From Cymodocea nodosa (lineage: Eukaryota; Streptophyta; Magnoliopsida; Alismatales; Cymodoceaceae), in assembly GCA_036874045.1 (NCBI GenBank), contig JAZBRI010000010.1, forward strand, positions 4,980,001-5,044,000: a stretch of 64,000 bases of DNA, given 5' to 3'. Each line of letters opens with the position of its first letter. Position 1 is the stretch's first letter. Positions 61,989-64,000 of this stretch are shown in pieces. Position numbers and translations under genes: made by a program. The notes below the pieces were generated by a model, which was given only the letters and a program-made list of their open reading frames with translations, was not told the DNA's origin and did no database searches.

Positions 61989-64000
61989 GAATTACTTTCG
62001 TAAACAAATATGTTCCAATCACATTGTCGAAGTCAAATGTGGAGTCCCTTTCAATAAAGTGCTACACGAGTAGTGCAACATTACAATGTTTTATTTGCAC
62101 AATAATGTCGTAACAATCATGTTGCAATTTTTAATTCCGTCAATGAATATTTTTCTCTTGTTGCAACAAGTTCAATTTTACTTTTCTACATATTTGAGTA
62201 ATACGGTGAGAACTTCAAATGAATGTTGTAACCAACAACTTTGGCACAAGGCATCGACAACTTAAGAAATTTTTTTGAAAATCCATTCAACTTGTGACAT
62301 TCGATGCTTGCACGTACGACAACATTCAAGCGTAACTGACTTACACTTTCTCTTCCAATTTTCATTTCAAATCACCTATACCAAACTTCGTCCTCCAACC
62401 ATTTCATCCGCTAGCATACACCTCAATTTTCTTATATTTTCAATAGAAGGTAACCCTATTCTGCTTCCAAATGTTGTTGAATTTCTTGGTGCTGGTAATG
62501 AATATTTTAAATTATAATGTGATTTTAGTTTGTAATCGAAACTATTCCCCATCAATATGTTTCGAGAGTTTATTCCATAGATTCACACGATCACTCAGTA
62601 TTTCAATATTTTCCCAAGTTTAAGTTTTTCAACAACTTATCGAATGCTGCTTCGTCGCCAATTTTGAAGCAATAGATCTCTTCTTAACAATTTTAAAATT
62701 TAGAAGTAATTGCAGCCTTCAAAGTGAAGTATTTCTAGAAAACTTAGTTGCGGGGAATTCTCTTGTGTAGCATCCAACTACAGAAATTGCTAGATTAACT
62801 GTCATATTTAGTACACTTTCTATGCTACCCATTGAGTATTAGTTGATAATTTTTGTTTTAAAGGCCTTAAGATATGCCTTTTTAAGCGAGGTAACAGTCG
62901 TAGAGTTTAATCACGACATCCATCACGAGCCTACTATCGGCTTTTCCCCTTTCCATGTCGCAATTTTGATATTTATCTCGTCGCATACATTGTCTTGTAT
63001 TAAATCAATCACAAATCTGATTTGTTTTTTAACTCTTATTTTGCCTTTGTTCAGTTTGAGGAAATGACTTACTAGACTATTACAATGTACATGGTACACT
63101 CTTGTTACTTTACCTAATTAAAACTTTGACAACTCCAACATTATTATTCTTCCTAAACCACAAATGAGTCATGACATCAATTGTTCGAGGTTGAGGTGCT
63201 AATACGTAAATTTCCACCAAAGTTAACGTGACGCAGAGTAACAAAAACTAAATTTTCAGATTCAATTAAGCTAAGGTTAACTATTTCTTAAATAGGAAGG
63301 TTTTCTCCAACATTTCTTTTCTTCATCCCTAAACCACAACGTTCAATCTAGTCACAACACTACTTTAGTTGTAGAGCATCAAGTCTCTTGTTGCACCTAC
63401 TATTCATTGTCTACAAAATTTGTGGGAAAGAAAGAAAACGAAGAAGATGGTGAAAAAAGGGATGATGCATATGCATGACATTGTGTTCTTCCCCACTGTT
63501 CGTTTGACTTTCTTCAATCTTGTGTCGTAAAAGGAGGATTGTGGCACCCATTGTTTTTCACCATCATTATCTTAAATCCTGAAAGGAAATATAAAAACAA
63601 AAATGATGTGATTTAGGTGGGCACAGAATGAGTTGTCCACTTCTCTTTCCACTTTTGTTTTATGCAATAGAAGGCACCCATGGGGTTGTCTTCCTGCCAG
63701 TCTTCTTCATCATTTCCTTTTAGATCGCTTGACTATAATAGGATAATATGTACAAATGTAATAATTTATGCAGAGCATGTCGCACTAATATTTATGTACG
63801 ATGAGGAAAATCCTTGAATTTCGTATGTACTGAGATGTGGGTACAAAAAATTTGAAATGGCAATTTAGACTTATATGATAATAGATATTTGTCCAATCTA
63901 TTATTTCCTAAAGTGCCCCTTCGGATATGTGACACACATAAATTTGCATAGACTTTTAAATTATCAGATATGCAAAGACATATACTTAAACTATCTAAGA

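Larger units (their letters stand above)
1106..64000 (+). repeat. Tandem array of a 3,315-bp gene-bearing unit, at least 19 copies, open at right edge
   Basis: From the TCTAAGCCG motif at 1106 the sequence repeats head-to-tail with a period of 3,315 bp. Units begin at 1106, 4421, 7736, 11051, 14366, 17681, 20996, 24311, 27626, 30941, 34256, 37571, 40886, 44202, 47517, 50832, 54147, 57463 and 60778. The last is cut by the window end after 3,223 bp. Units 13 (40886-44201) and 17 (54147-57462) are 3,316 bp. Unit order is TCTAAGCCG start, promoter region, glycine-rich protein gene, about 2 kb of spacer, next unit. No inverted, truncated or interrupted unit is present. By eye only three sites vary between copies. 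The orientation is given by the gene strand. Confidence 0.98.

Noticed and set aside
1106..64000. CRISPR array, rDNA or classical satellite
   Set aside because: The period is 3.3 kb with a protein gene in each unit. There are no short repeats with variable spacers and no rRNA-like sequence, and the unit is far longer and more complex than common plant satellites.

Overview
This window looks like nuclear DNA from a seed plant, probably a dicot. The spacers are AT-rich. The single convincing gene has plant-style architecture: a TATAAATA box, a first ATG in an AACATGGC-type context, no intron, an AATAAA signal after the stop, and a small secreted glycine-rich protein as product. There are no bacterial operons, tRNA or rRNA genes, CRISPR arrays, or integrase, transposase or reverse-transcriptase frames. 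The species cannot be named from sequence alone.

Layout: positions 1-1105 are a unique left flank with a TA microsatellite, imperfect minisatellite-like repeats of about 62-68 bp, a perfect 10-bp-arm hairpin, a 19-bp direct repeat, and no convincing gene. From 1106 to the right edge, the whole window is one uninterrupted head-to-tail tandem array. The unit is 3,315 bp, and there are 18 complete units plus 3,223 bp of a 19th, so the array runs on beyond the window. Unit starts are 1106, 4421, 7736, 11051, 14366, 17681, 20996, 24311, 27626, 30941, 34256, 37571, 40886, 44202, 47517, 50832, 54147, 57463 and 60778. Units 13 and 17 are 3,316 bp because of a shared one-base insertion.

Each unit carries one intact gene for a 103-residue secreted glycine-rich protein, about 0.9 kb into the unit, with its own TATA box and poly(A) signal. 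All 19 predicted proteins are identical. About 2 kb of AT-rich spacer follows each gene. By eye I found only three variable sites in the array: a T insertion in units 13 and 17, G instead of A near the ends of units 1, 7 and 8, and a private C in unit 5. Such identity, including the spacers and the edge unit, points to very recent amplification, strong homogenisation, or an assembly artefact that must be excluded.

The genes do not form a pathway. They are same-direction copies of one transcription unit, so the simplest reading is dosage amplification of one secreted, probably cell-wall or extracellular, glycine-rich protein.
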